Positions 11,161 to 21,490 of a stretch of 64,000 nucleotides of DNA are shown here, in pieces; the first letter of the stretch is position 1; each line of letters starts with the position of its first letter. Position numbers and translations under genes: made by a program. The stretch comes from Dasypus novemcinctus (Eukaryota; Chordata; Mammalia; Cingulata; Dasypodidae). The DNA is taken from assembly GCF_030445035.2 (NCBI RefSeq), contig NC_080701.1, positions 25,698,798-25,762,797 on the forward strand. Direction: 5' to 3'. The notes under the pieces are model-generated. The model did no database searches, was not told the DNA's origin, and worked only from the letters and a program-made list of their open reading frames with translations.

Positions 11161-13639
11161 TTATTTCTCCCTTTTGCCAAAGTTTAACTTGTTAAGCTTT
11201 GGCATAATTATTGTTGGTGCTATGAGGTGGATGGCTGTTTGTTGTTTTGACTGATTATCAGTTTTTAGTGCAGCATCTAGGACTGTTTTTAGAAGTTCAG
11301 AATTTTTTATTTTGGACAGCAGAATCTTGGGGCAGGGGCCTCCTGCAGTTATTTTGCTGCTACCGGCACTCACGTGGATTTCCAGTCAGGTTTTAGATTC
11401 ATTTATTACTTTTATTTTACTCTTAAAGAGTTTACACTTTTAATTTAAAAGGGGTGCTGAAGGGAGATGATTTTTTTTTTTGTAACTGCTTCTTGCTGGC
11501 CATGGGCTATAGTCATTGCCTAATAAGGTGTAAACTTCTTATTTTAACTGGAGAAAGATGGATTTGGCATTCTGTACAGAAGTTGGATGAAGTTTTTATA
11601 TGGTTAATAAGATGTTCACTCTGAAAGAAACAAACTTAATTAAAAATTTGGAATACCCGTTTATAAAAGAGGACATTGGATTACAGAGGTAGACAAGGTT
11701 AGGTGCCTATAAAGATAGCACTCCTTCTTAAAAGCTGGTGGGAACAGCATATATATATATTTTTAAGTTATTTATCTTTAGAGAGAAATTGCAACAGACA
11801 CTTAGCTTTGTTTGAAGACACATTCCAAGCTGTTCAATGATTGGCACTCATTCGCTCCGTCAGATGCTCCTGGTGAACTGGCACTCCTTGGGCAACTGGC
11901 TTCATTCAGAATTAGAACACTAAGTTGGAAATTCTCTTAGTTTTTAGCTGTGGGAGTGATCAGAACTACAGAATAAAGGTTTTTTATACCTTGGTTTTAA
12001 CTGTACAATTTTTAGCAATTTTGACTTGTTTAATAGGGGACTCACTAGTAGCAAGCAAGCCTTATCTTTGCTACACAGTAGAGTACAAAGTTGACTGAGC
12101 CTGGCTGAGACTGCCACCTTATTCTATAGACATGTTTATTAACTGTTTAGAAAATGAATTTACTAGGAATTTAACATGTTTAATATACTTCTGCACTTGA
12201 TTTAAAATAGAAAATATAACATTATAATTATTAGGCATATATTTAGTACAGGATAAAAGTACAGCACTTAATATTAACTAATGTATTACTTAATGCATAA
12301 GGATTTAGAGTTGCAATTATTAGTTTTAAGTTTCAGGTTTGTAATACTTTACATGTTATCTCTCCATGAGAGCAGGCCATAATGCCAATTGTGTTTAAGT
12401 TTTACTTACAGTATCCTGGTATCATGGCTCCACTTAGCATGTTCTTCACGCAGTGAGCAAGTGGCAGCATCGTTGATCCTACAGAGATTTTCTAGTATTT
12501 TACTAGCCTGGTGCATAGTGCTCTCTGGCACTATGGAACAGTGCCAGTCTGGAGGCGATGTTCATTGTACACTTGGCTGTACTGAGTCATCATTGGCTGC
12601 TGCAGGAGCTTGAAACTGCAACGTAGTTTCCATAGACTTTAGGAGCAGAACCAGAGGCTGATATAGCAAATATTTTAATTGAGGGGTAAGTGACCAGCCT
12701 AGCCAATAACTCACATGGAGAGGCAAAATGCGATGTACACAAGGCCTGGTTGGAATGCACAAGAGTTTGATAATGTTAAAGTTTATCCTTGTTTTTATAT
12801 ATATATTTTAAATAATTTAATGCAACACATTATATATCAAATGACTGTTTATTTACACAATTTTACTAAGAAAATAACAGTAGATACTTTAGTAATAGAG
12901 GGAAAAAATTATTTTTCATTGTTAAAATGAAAACAGAATATTTTCAATAGAATCAAGATAACTTTTTATTACCATTTACTTAAATATGTACCTTGCGGTG
13001 GCCTTTAGACAGGTTTTATTATTACGAAGTTATTTTTTTGCAACTAATACTAATCTAAGTTTTAGTTAACAATGACTTTTAGAACTAGAACTATTTAAAC
13101 ATTTTTAGTTTGGAAGATGTTTTACAAACTCTTTATAATTGACTATAACTACATTGACTAGCCACTTTATGTTTAAATAAACTTATTAAATTACAATTAC
13201 TAACCAAAGATATTTATTCTATTTATTTAAGAGAGCATATCTACAATTTTTTCTTTTAGCCTAATTTCACTAATGTGAACTTATAATTTTATTACTCTAA
13301 AGATTTTGTACATATAATGTTAATTTAGTTTATAAATTAACTATGGGAGATTACACTCAAGTTAAATAAAATTGAAACCATTATAGTTTATGCAAGGAAT
13401 GTTTTTTTTTTTTCCTTACAGGAAGCTAAAAACTTTTTTTCTTTGTTTAAGTTATGAAAATGAATAATTTAAAAGCATACTGAGTACTAGGTTTTAAAAC
13501 ACATTATACAATTATTTAATTTGTTTAATCATAATCTAGGAAAGATTTTTCCATAGTTTTTATGGACTTTTTTTTACTTATTGAAATTTGTTAATAGAGC
13601 CACTAATTACCTTTATTTTGTTGGAAAGAAATCTTTTGG

Positions 13640-14085
13640 AAGAAAATAAGGCTTACCAGATTGTGGAGAAGAAGAAAATAATTTATTTTTAATCTTGCAA
13701 GAAGGGGCGCAGAGCCAGATATGGCTGGTACCCGGAACAAAGAAAAATGACACAATTTATACTCTTAAGCCTAGCACGCAAACTTTTCCTCTGTTTTTCT
13801 ATAGATTGGATACTTCAGAAGTTACAGCTTATCTGAGAAGATTGAACTTTCCCACGCAAAATTTTGTGATTTAACTGCTTCCTCTATTACATTTTAACTA
13901 TTTTAGTTTTTACCTGTTTCCCTTTGTTAAATAAGGAATAGAATTTAGTGCTGAAATGGCACCAACTTAGCTCCTTCTTGGGCAACCTTTCACTGTCCAT
14001 ACGACTGGCCTAAGCTGGTTTCTGTCACTGCTGTCCAACCCGGGAGTGGGAGACTGAGGCAGCAGGCCACCAGGTTACACTAATT
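13640..14085 (-). mobile_element. Second LTR-like unit, minus strand
   Basis: In sense (minus) order it begins near 14085 with TGTAACCTGG. It has a TATA box (TATAAATT, about 13761-13754), a short inverted repeat AGCCA-TATC-TGGCT (13726-13713), and AATAAA at 13687-13682. The spacing is normal for U3-R-U5. Its sequence differs from the LTR at 10688, so the two are not a pair from one insertion. Confidence 0.55.
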
Positions 14086-14438
14086 AACTTTTTTTTTTTA
14101 TGTGAAAACTAACCTAATCTTTGTTTTTCTTTTTTTACATTTTATGGCTGACAAAAGGTTTAAACTGGGAAATTACCGGGCAAACTGATTCTTAATTCCC
14201 TAGCCTAGTAGATAGGTTTAGTTTTGCCTTAAAGCTTTTGCAAAGAGGAGGCCTTTTCCCAATTGTTTCTATAATCAGATTTCTATATGACTTTTTCATC
14301 CTGCTTAGTTTAATCTGGGCTTTAAGAATATTTACATATATAACTGCATATTTAATTTTTAACAATTTGAATAGAGCTTTTTTAAGAATTTTCATTTGTT
14401 AATTTGATATTGTTATCCTGATGTATGAAGACATACAC

Positions 14439-14680
14439 TGAGCAAATGGGCAGACAAAGAATTAGATACAGAAACAAAACTCATTGATATTACTTATAAT
14501 TTGCATTATTTTATATACTGTTTAGCTTAATTTGGGGTTCAGAAATATATATTATATATATATTTATATTTAACCCCAACAATTTAACCCCTGCATATTT
14601 ACCCCCAACAATTTGAGCAAATAGGTAGACATGAATATTTTGACACAAAAACATAACTATAGTTACTTTAAACTTTTAAT
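14439..14680. repeat. Degenerate direct repeat, period about 175 bp
   Basis: The stretch starting tgagcaaatgggcagacaaa at 14439 recurs in diverged form at 14614 (tgagcaaataggtagacatg), and the similarity continues for roughly 60 bp. A smaller tandem repeat (accccaacaattt / acccccaacaattt) lies between the copies at about 14573-14614. Confidence 0.6.
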
Positions 14681-14994
14681 TTTACAAAACAAGTGTGACT
14701 GCAAAACATTTTAAAGACTCTTGAAACTTTTTTTAATTTGCACTATGATTGTGCAGTTTTACACTATGCCATGCAGTTTTACACAAGAATTTTCTTTCTT
14801 AATTAATGGATTGTAACTAAAATGTTTTTAATGCTTTAGCACCATTTTGTTTTAGAACTTTATATTTTACTTTGAAATTAGCAGAATTTTGGGTAAACAA
14901 CAAGATTAATTTTATATATATTTACTGAGGCTATTTGAAGCCTCAGGGAGACAGACTGTTTTTTTTTATGAATTACTACTCTTAGGAACACTGA

Positions 14995-15300
14995 CTGTCA
15001 GGGCAGGAGACTTCTCCCCCTCCACCCCCCCTTTTTGATTTTGGAGATAATAAAACTCCAGTGGTCATTTAACCTTATTCCATCAGGCAGCAATTTATTT
15101 AGTTTACAGTTGAATTCATGAGAGAAAGGGTTACTAATACCAGGACAGGAGACAGTGATGTCCCAGCTTTTTTCTGGCCTGTAGGGGCAGAAGCTATTAT
15201 GAAATAACCATAGGCAAAGGCAAGGGGTGAGGTCAGGCTTGAAATAACCATAAACAAAGGAAAGGTTAGTTTAGAATTCACGCTTAAATAATAGTTTCAG
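14995..15300 (-). repeat. Possible third LTR fragment with an internal duplication
   Basis: The minus strand holds AATAAA (+ strand tttatt near 15093). At about 15200-15265 the motif gaaataaccata(g/a)(g/a)caaagg occurs twice, 40 bp apart. C-rich and GC-richer sequence at 15000-15030 stands out from the AT-rich surroundings. The LTR identity is uncertain. Confidence 0.35.
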
Positions 15301-16200
15301 GCTAAATTCACTCAGGATAATTTCAGTTACTATCTTTTTACTGTTTTATAATATAAATGCATTTATAAATGATTTTAACTCTTAGTTACAGTTTTTATTA
15401 ATTTTTTTAAAAAACCTGTTAATTTTATAACACTTTTAAACACCTTTCATTCGACTTATAAAGTATTAAATGAACTTAACCATTACTTTAATTTTTCTTT
15501 TAAGGTAAAAGAATAAATCTCTTGCAGTTAGTTTGAAATAAAAAGCTACTTTTCAGGATTTGATTTCTAGAACATAATTTTTTTTTTAAAAAAAGAGATA
15601 AGACCCTTTCTTCTTCAAACACTGAGGAAATGATGAGGTTAAAGCACAAGAAGCTATGTTGATAAAAGATTTTCTTTGTATATTGATCTTACTCAATTTT
15701 AACCATAAAAATTTTCCTTCCACAAACTTTTTACACTTTCAGTATTCATTCAGGTTTTGTCCCACACTCTACTCTTTCCAGTAATCAATCATTTTATCTT
15801 AGGACAAAATCATTTTGTTTCCTTAACAATAAAAACACATTCCATATATCCCACATACTAAGTTACCAGGCAAACTTTTACAACATATAATTGCCATTAA
15901 TACTAAACAAGCTTGTTAAAATAATGAACTTTTCTTCATTTTAAATACTTAGTAGCATGTAATACCAGAAAGTTTTTTTGGAAGCAAGTTGGCAGGGGAG
16001 GCTGGCTGCCGAAGAAACGTTTTCTTGTTATAAAATTACTTTTTATTATTATTATTATCAATTCAGTTTTTGTTTAATAATGACTTTCTGCAATTAGCCA
16101 TTTAAATATTTTAATTTAAACAATGCTTTGTTAAACTTTTGTAATTATTTATACTTTTAAGACAAATTTTACCTTCACAGAACACATTTTCTTACTTAAA

Positions 16201-18130
16201 GTTACTACAATACCTTTTAAGAATCCGGGCAGAATGCAAACATATTTTGGCTTTGACACCCTATGGAGGGAACTTTACTGCATTTATTTTTACGAAGAGC
16301 AAAGAGGCCTACATGGTGTCTACTGTGCCATGAAGGAAAGGCCCTTTGCTATCCAGATAACAAAAAACTGGAGGGGCCCACCAAAGGAGGTTATAGAAGC
16401 TACAGTTTTATTTTTCTGTTCTGAAAGTTTTAAAAACTTGCTTGCCTAATAGCAAAGTACTTCAGAAACTTTCAATTTTCCTTTCAGCTTTCAATCTGAC
16501 TGCAACCCAGAAGTCTTCTGCAGATTTATATTCCATCCCACACACCTCTTTCAGAAAATTCATATAATTCCTTATATTTACGAGGTGCTTTTTGTTTTTC
16601 AAAATATTTTCACAAGGAGCAGGGTACAGTAAAGTGCTGGCATTTAGAGTCAGAAAATTTAGGCTCAAATCCTGAATCTGTGTTTTCATTAACTTAGGAA
16701 CCTCGGAGAAATTATTTCCTTATCTGTAAAATGAGGTAAGAACAATAAGACCAAAATAACAGAGCTGGTTGTAAGGAAAAAGTGAGATGAAGTATGAAAG
16801 GTATTTGAGAACTCTAACCTTATACATATACAACTGTTAGTAAGCCATTATCTCCAACTACTTACGAAAACATATTAACATAGAGAAATAAAGTTATTCC
16901 CATTGGCAGATGTAAAAGCCTTGGCTTTTCCAAAGTCACCAATAAGCAGCATGGCCAGGATTGAAACCTAGCATTTCTAACTTGGGAAATCTTTCCCCCA
17001 CTCCCTACTGCTTGCCAAACATAAATATGTTCTGGCCTTGAGCTCTTCAGGTGGCCCTTAGAGAGGCGATCTATGCCCAGTTTCCAACTACGTCCAGTAG
17101 TAAGGCTGCTTAGTTTGCAAAGATCTTTTCCAGTTCTACCTATGCTTGAATGTGGTCTTCCAACTCAAGGTCAATTCGTGAGGTGAGAGGTTTTTAGAAT
17201 CTTTGACACTTTTGCATATGTGGGCACCCATGTGTATGTTTGTGTGATTAGCCATATTTTGGAAGGTTGGATATGCAGGATAATTGCACACAATCCTGAT
17301 GGAATTCTGAATACTTGAGAAACTCCTCTTTCAGTCTGCACTGGCTTTGAAAGCAGTGCTGGATCATGCTGAACTAATGTTTGGTACTAGCTGATGCAAA
17401 TAGAAAAGCAAACTTTTAAGCTAGGATAGTTGATTGAAAACCTAGAGCTTATTGAATATACCAAAAGTAAGAGAGAAATCTACAAAAATACAATTCAGCT
17501 ACTTTCTGCTTCCCCAAAATAACCACTACTTAAAATAATAGAAAAGTAGATAATAAAGAAATAAAGCTATACTAGACTACTACTATTAAGGATATTTTGC
17601 TATTAAAGTAAAATAGGGGTGTTGATAAAAATATCAACATAGATTTCAAGTGAAAGCATTAAATAGGATAGTTTTATTATCCTTTGATATAACATGAAAT
17701 CACCAAGAAGATATGATAGTGCTGAGCCTTCACACACTGAACAAAATAACATTACATTATGTAAAACACAAACTGTTAGGAATACAAAAATTTGAGAAAA
17801 AATACAATCATCACCAGAGAGATGAACACTCCTTTCCCAGAATCTGAAGATCAATTAGGAGAACTTTATTTTTTTTAAAAGGGAAAACACTTTTTTTAAA
17901 ATAGAAAATTTGATCTCATGCTAGTCAACAAGAAAATCTCAATAAATTTCTCAAGATAGAGTCATAAAGGCTACATTCTCTGGATGCCAGAAAAGTAAGC
18001 CCCACATAGGCAGAAACGTTTTTGGTTTTGTTCACCTTTGTATCTCAGCACCTAACACACAGCTTAGCACATAGCAGAGATTCATGTGTATTTGTTACAT
18101 ACGTGAATGAGGGAAGGAAACAAGTAATGA
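16201..18130. repeat. Intergenic, mostly unique sequence with a MIR near 16630-16820
   Basis: The MIR signature is clear: a core followed by cttatctgtaaaatgaggtaag near 16720-16740, in + orientation. A weaker MIR/L2-like tail lies at 18030-18110. Short open frames here have no recognisable domain, and I see no gene. Confidence 0.55.
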
Positions 18131-18132
18131 CA

Positions 18133-18245
18133 ATGGGGCCAGCATAGCTCAGTGATTGAGCACTGGCTTCCCACATACAAGGTCCTGGATTCAATTCCTG
18201 GCCCCAGTACCTCAAAAAAAATTAAAAATTTTTTAAAAAAGAAAA
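18133..18245 (+). mobile_element. Short tRNA-derived SINE monomer
   Basis: A tRNA-like unit (ggggccagcatagctcagtg) has a B-box-like ggattcaattcct segment and an A-rich tail. It is about 110 bp and lies directly upstream of an L1 fragment. Confidence 0.7.
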
Positions 18246-18249
18246 GAAG

Positions 18250-19150
18250 GTAATGACAACTCACAATACAACTCAAAGCAATATGAAAGGCAATTCCACT
18301 TCTAGGTATATACCCAAAGGAATTGAAAACAGAGTTCCAAACAGATACCCCACACCATCGTTTACTGCATCATTATTCACAATAGCCAAAAGGTGGGAAA
18401 AATCTAAGTGTCCATCGTTGAATGAATGGATAAACAAAATATGGTACATACAAACAATGGAGGGAAGCAGACTTGGCCCAATGTATAGGGCGTCCGCCTA
18501 CCACACAGAAGGTCCCTGGTTCAAACCCCGGGCCTCCTTGACCAGTGTGCAGCTGGCCCACGTGCAGTGCTGATGCATGCAAGGAGTGCCCTGACACGCA
18601 GGGGTGTCCCCCATGTAGGGGAGCCCCACGCGCAAGGAGTGCGCCTCGTAAGGAGAGCCACCCATTGCAAAAGAAAGTGCAGCCTGCCCAGGAATGGTGC
18701 TGCACACACAAAGAGCTGACACAACAAGATGACGCAACAAAAAGAAGCACAGATTCACAGTTCGCTGACAAGGATAGAAGCTGTCACAGAAGAACACGCA
18801 GCAAATGGACACAGAGAGCAGACAACTGTGTGGGGGGGGAAATAAATGAAAAATAAATAAAAACCCAAACAAACAAAAAACAATGGAATATTATTTGACC
18901 ATAATAAATAACTAGGTTCTGAGGCAGGTTGCAACATGGAAGAAACTTGAAAACATTATACTCAGTGAAATAAGGAAGACACATAAAAATAAATATTGTA
19001 TAATCTCAAAAGAGATGTCTAGAAATAGCAAATTCAGACAGAAAGGAGATTTGAGATAATTAGGGGATAGAGGAGTGGGGGAAGAGGGAGTGTGTATTTG
19101 GTGAATATGGAGGGTGTGTACATTTAGTTAATAATTTTAAAATATTTTTA
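18250..19150 (+). mobile_element. L1 3' end (ORF2 end and 3' UTR), split by a SINE
   Basis: The left part (18250-18461) and the right part (18878-19150) are continuous L1 sequence once the SINE at 18462-18877 is removed. The left part has the familiar end of ORF2 (gcatcattattcacaatagcc). The right part continues with ggaatattatttgaccataa and a 3' UTR. Confidence 0.8.
18452..18887 (+). mobile_element. DAS-type SINE with 10-bp target-site duplication
   Basis: The direct repeat aaacaatgga at 18452-18461 and 18878-18887 flanks a full SINE running from the tRNA-like head to an A-rich tail. It was inserted in the L1 fragment. Confidence 0.9.
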
Positions 19151-20750
19151 AAACACAAAAACAAACATACCTCCCCCCAATATAATCCTTTAGAAATATA
19201 AAAACACTCTTAAAAAATAATTCTTGGGTCAAAAAGGAAATTAGAAACTATTTAGAAATAAATCACACTAAGAACCCTTCACATAATTAACCAATGGGTT
19301 TTCCTTAGAAAAATTTGCAATCTTGAATGTATTTCTTAGAAAGCATGAGACTGAAAATAAACGAAATCAAGTATTCCGCTGAAGAAGCTTGAATCAGAAA
19401 GTAGAAAAACAAAGGGGGAAATTATAAAAAAGAAAACAGAGAATAATGAACTAGGCAACAAGGAAAGCAGTATACCTAAGAAATTAAATAGCAAACTTAA
19501 AAAACCTTTATCAAATCTGGCCACGAAAAAAAAAAGTAATGAAAAATAATATTAAGAATAAGAAAAGGACCACAGATATAATGAACTTTTTAAAAATTAG
19601 TAGAACACTATGTCAAACCTCTTATCATTAAATTTGAAGGCTGGAGGAAATGGATGATTTCCTAAGAAAATATAAGTCATCAAAACTGACTCAGGAAGAA
19701 GTACTGTCACCGTAGTTGGTCAAAAACATTTTGTGACACAATTCTTCAGTCTTGTTTATCTGTAAGTTTTGTTTACCATGTCTTTAGCCATACAGAATTC
19801 CTCCACTCCCAGAATATATAAGTATTCTCTTATAATTCTTTCCCATAATTTATAGTTTTAGTTTTTAAATTATTACTTATTTTTGGTGTGATATATGGAT
19901 TTATCTTTATTCTCTTCCAGATCAATAGCCAACTGTGTCAATATCATTTATTAACCCAAGAGCTACTACAGCTTCATTGAAAAATACACAAAGGGTCTAG
20001 TTTAAAACTTGGCAATAAAATTTAAAATTAAAATACTTTAAAATTGAAAATATGCAATTTGCTGAGAAAGAAATGGGAAAGTCTAATAAACATAGGGGAA
20101 AAAATAACACATACCATTTGCCTTTAAAAATAAAATTAAAACAAAGATGACATACTGATTTTCATCTACCACACTGGCAAATATTTTAAATATTGAACAT
20201 TTTTAGTAACAGAAAAGTTTTGAAAAAAGAGCATCTCTTGAAAGCTATTGGTGAAATCATAAAATTTTTACAGCCTTTTAGAGGCAATTTGGCGGTATTT
20301 ATCAGCATGTTAAATGCTACCCTTTGAACCAGTAGACCTCGTTCTACACAACTGTCTGGGAGAAATTCTCACATGTGTACACAGATATATGCATACAAAA
20401 ATGTTTGGTGCACCATTTTATTAGCAAAGAACTAAGAACCACCTAAGTAGAGAATTGGTTAATTAGGGAGGAGCTATATTATGAAATGCAATGTACCATG
20501 GGGAAAAAAATGAGCCACATCTATAATATGCTAACGTGAAAAGATATGCACCATATAATAAGTGAAAAAGGCAGGCTGCTTAAAAATATATATACTATGC
20601 ATTTTTGTAAAAGTAAATCTTGAAACCACTACATAACTAATCCTTTTACCTCTTTGTGGTTGCCTAAATGAAGTTTTGTTGAAGTACAAGACAAATACCG
20701 AAAACTACACAGGGAACACTACTGCATTACCAACACCCAGATCAAGCCCT
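19151..20750. repeat. Old, diverged L1 sequence and AT-rich intergenic DNA
   Basis: Fragments such as those at 19640-19700 and 20150-20600 read as decayed L1 ORF2/3' end sequence (for example ggtgcaccattttattagc near 20408). The longest open frames are under 65 codons. No gene is seen. Confidence 0.45.
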
Positions 20751-20751
20751 A

Positions 20752-21178
20752 GAATAGGGCAGCGGACTTGGCCCAGTGGTTAGGGCATCCGCCTACCACA
20801 TGGGAGGTCCGCGGTTCAAACCCCGGGCCTCCCTGACCTGTGTGGAGCTGGCCCATGCGCAGTGCTGATGCGTGCAGTGCCATCCCATGCAGGGGTGTCC
20901 CCCGCATAGGGGAGCCCCACGCGCAAGGAGTGCGCCCTGTAAGGAGAGCCACCCAGCGCAAAATAAAGTGCAGCCTGCCCAGGAATGGTGCCCTACACAG
21001 GGAGAGCCGACACAGCAAGGTGACGCAACAAAAAGAAACACAGATTCCCGTGCTGCTGACAACAACAGAAGCGGACACAGAAGAACACACAGCAAATGGA
21101 CACAGAGAACAGACAACTGGGGTGGGTGGGAGTGACGGGGAGAGAAATAAATAAATCTTTAAAAAAAAAAAAAGAACT
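20752..21178 (+). mobile_element. DAS-type SINE, plus strand, full length
   Basis: The tRNA-like head begins at about 20757 (agggcagcggacttggccca) and the A tail ends near 21173. A short ctagaa motif on both sides may be the target-site duplication. Confidence 0.88.
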
Positions 21179-21490
21179 AGAACAACCCAAGAGCCTGGAG
21201 CTCAGGAGAAAGCTCTGGAATAGAGCTACCAGAATACATAGTAGTAATTGTCAACATTGGATAAGGACAGCCAAGGAAAAGACACAAAATAAAAAAATTA
21301 AGAAGGCTGAGGACTTTGGGTCCAATAAGGGGTGGATAGAGGAAACTGGATCTACAAAGCCTGAGATGGATGCCAGATGGATGGATGAAGAGGAACACAA
21401 GGCAAGCGTTCTTCTACCACCTGAAACAACTGATCGTGTCCAGAGCCTACCAGGTACACCAGGTGAGATCCAGTACAATGTGCTTCCCAC
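21179..21490. other. Unassigned intergenic sequence
   Basis: This 310-bp stretch has a moderately long open frame in + orientation, but I recognise no domain or repeat in it. Confidence 0.3.

Larger units (their letters stand above)
11161..16200 (-). mobile_element. A-rich (minus strand) retroviral block, internal sequence and nested LTRs
   Basis: This 5-kb block is AT-rich and T-biased on the + strand, so the minus strand is A-rich, as in several retrovirus genera. It adjoins the polypurine-like tract and LTR at 10688-11160 in the same orientation. The longest minus-strand frames are under 80 codons (for example 11161-11373 and 14192-14395), and none carries a retroviral motif I can name, so any coding content is decayed. 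At least one further LTR (13640-14085) lies inside. It may be several nested elements rather than one provirus. Confidence 0.5.

Noticed and set aside
18373..18872. 100-130-codon frames in SINEs (also at 20749-21116, 33571-33959, 34449-34826 and 43083-43403)
   Set aside because: The same peptides (for example CVSSLCVQHHSWAGCTFF-like) recur at every SINE copy, so they are translations of the repeat and not genes.
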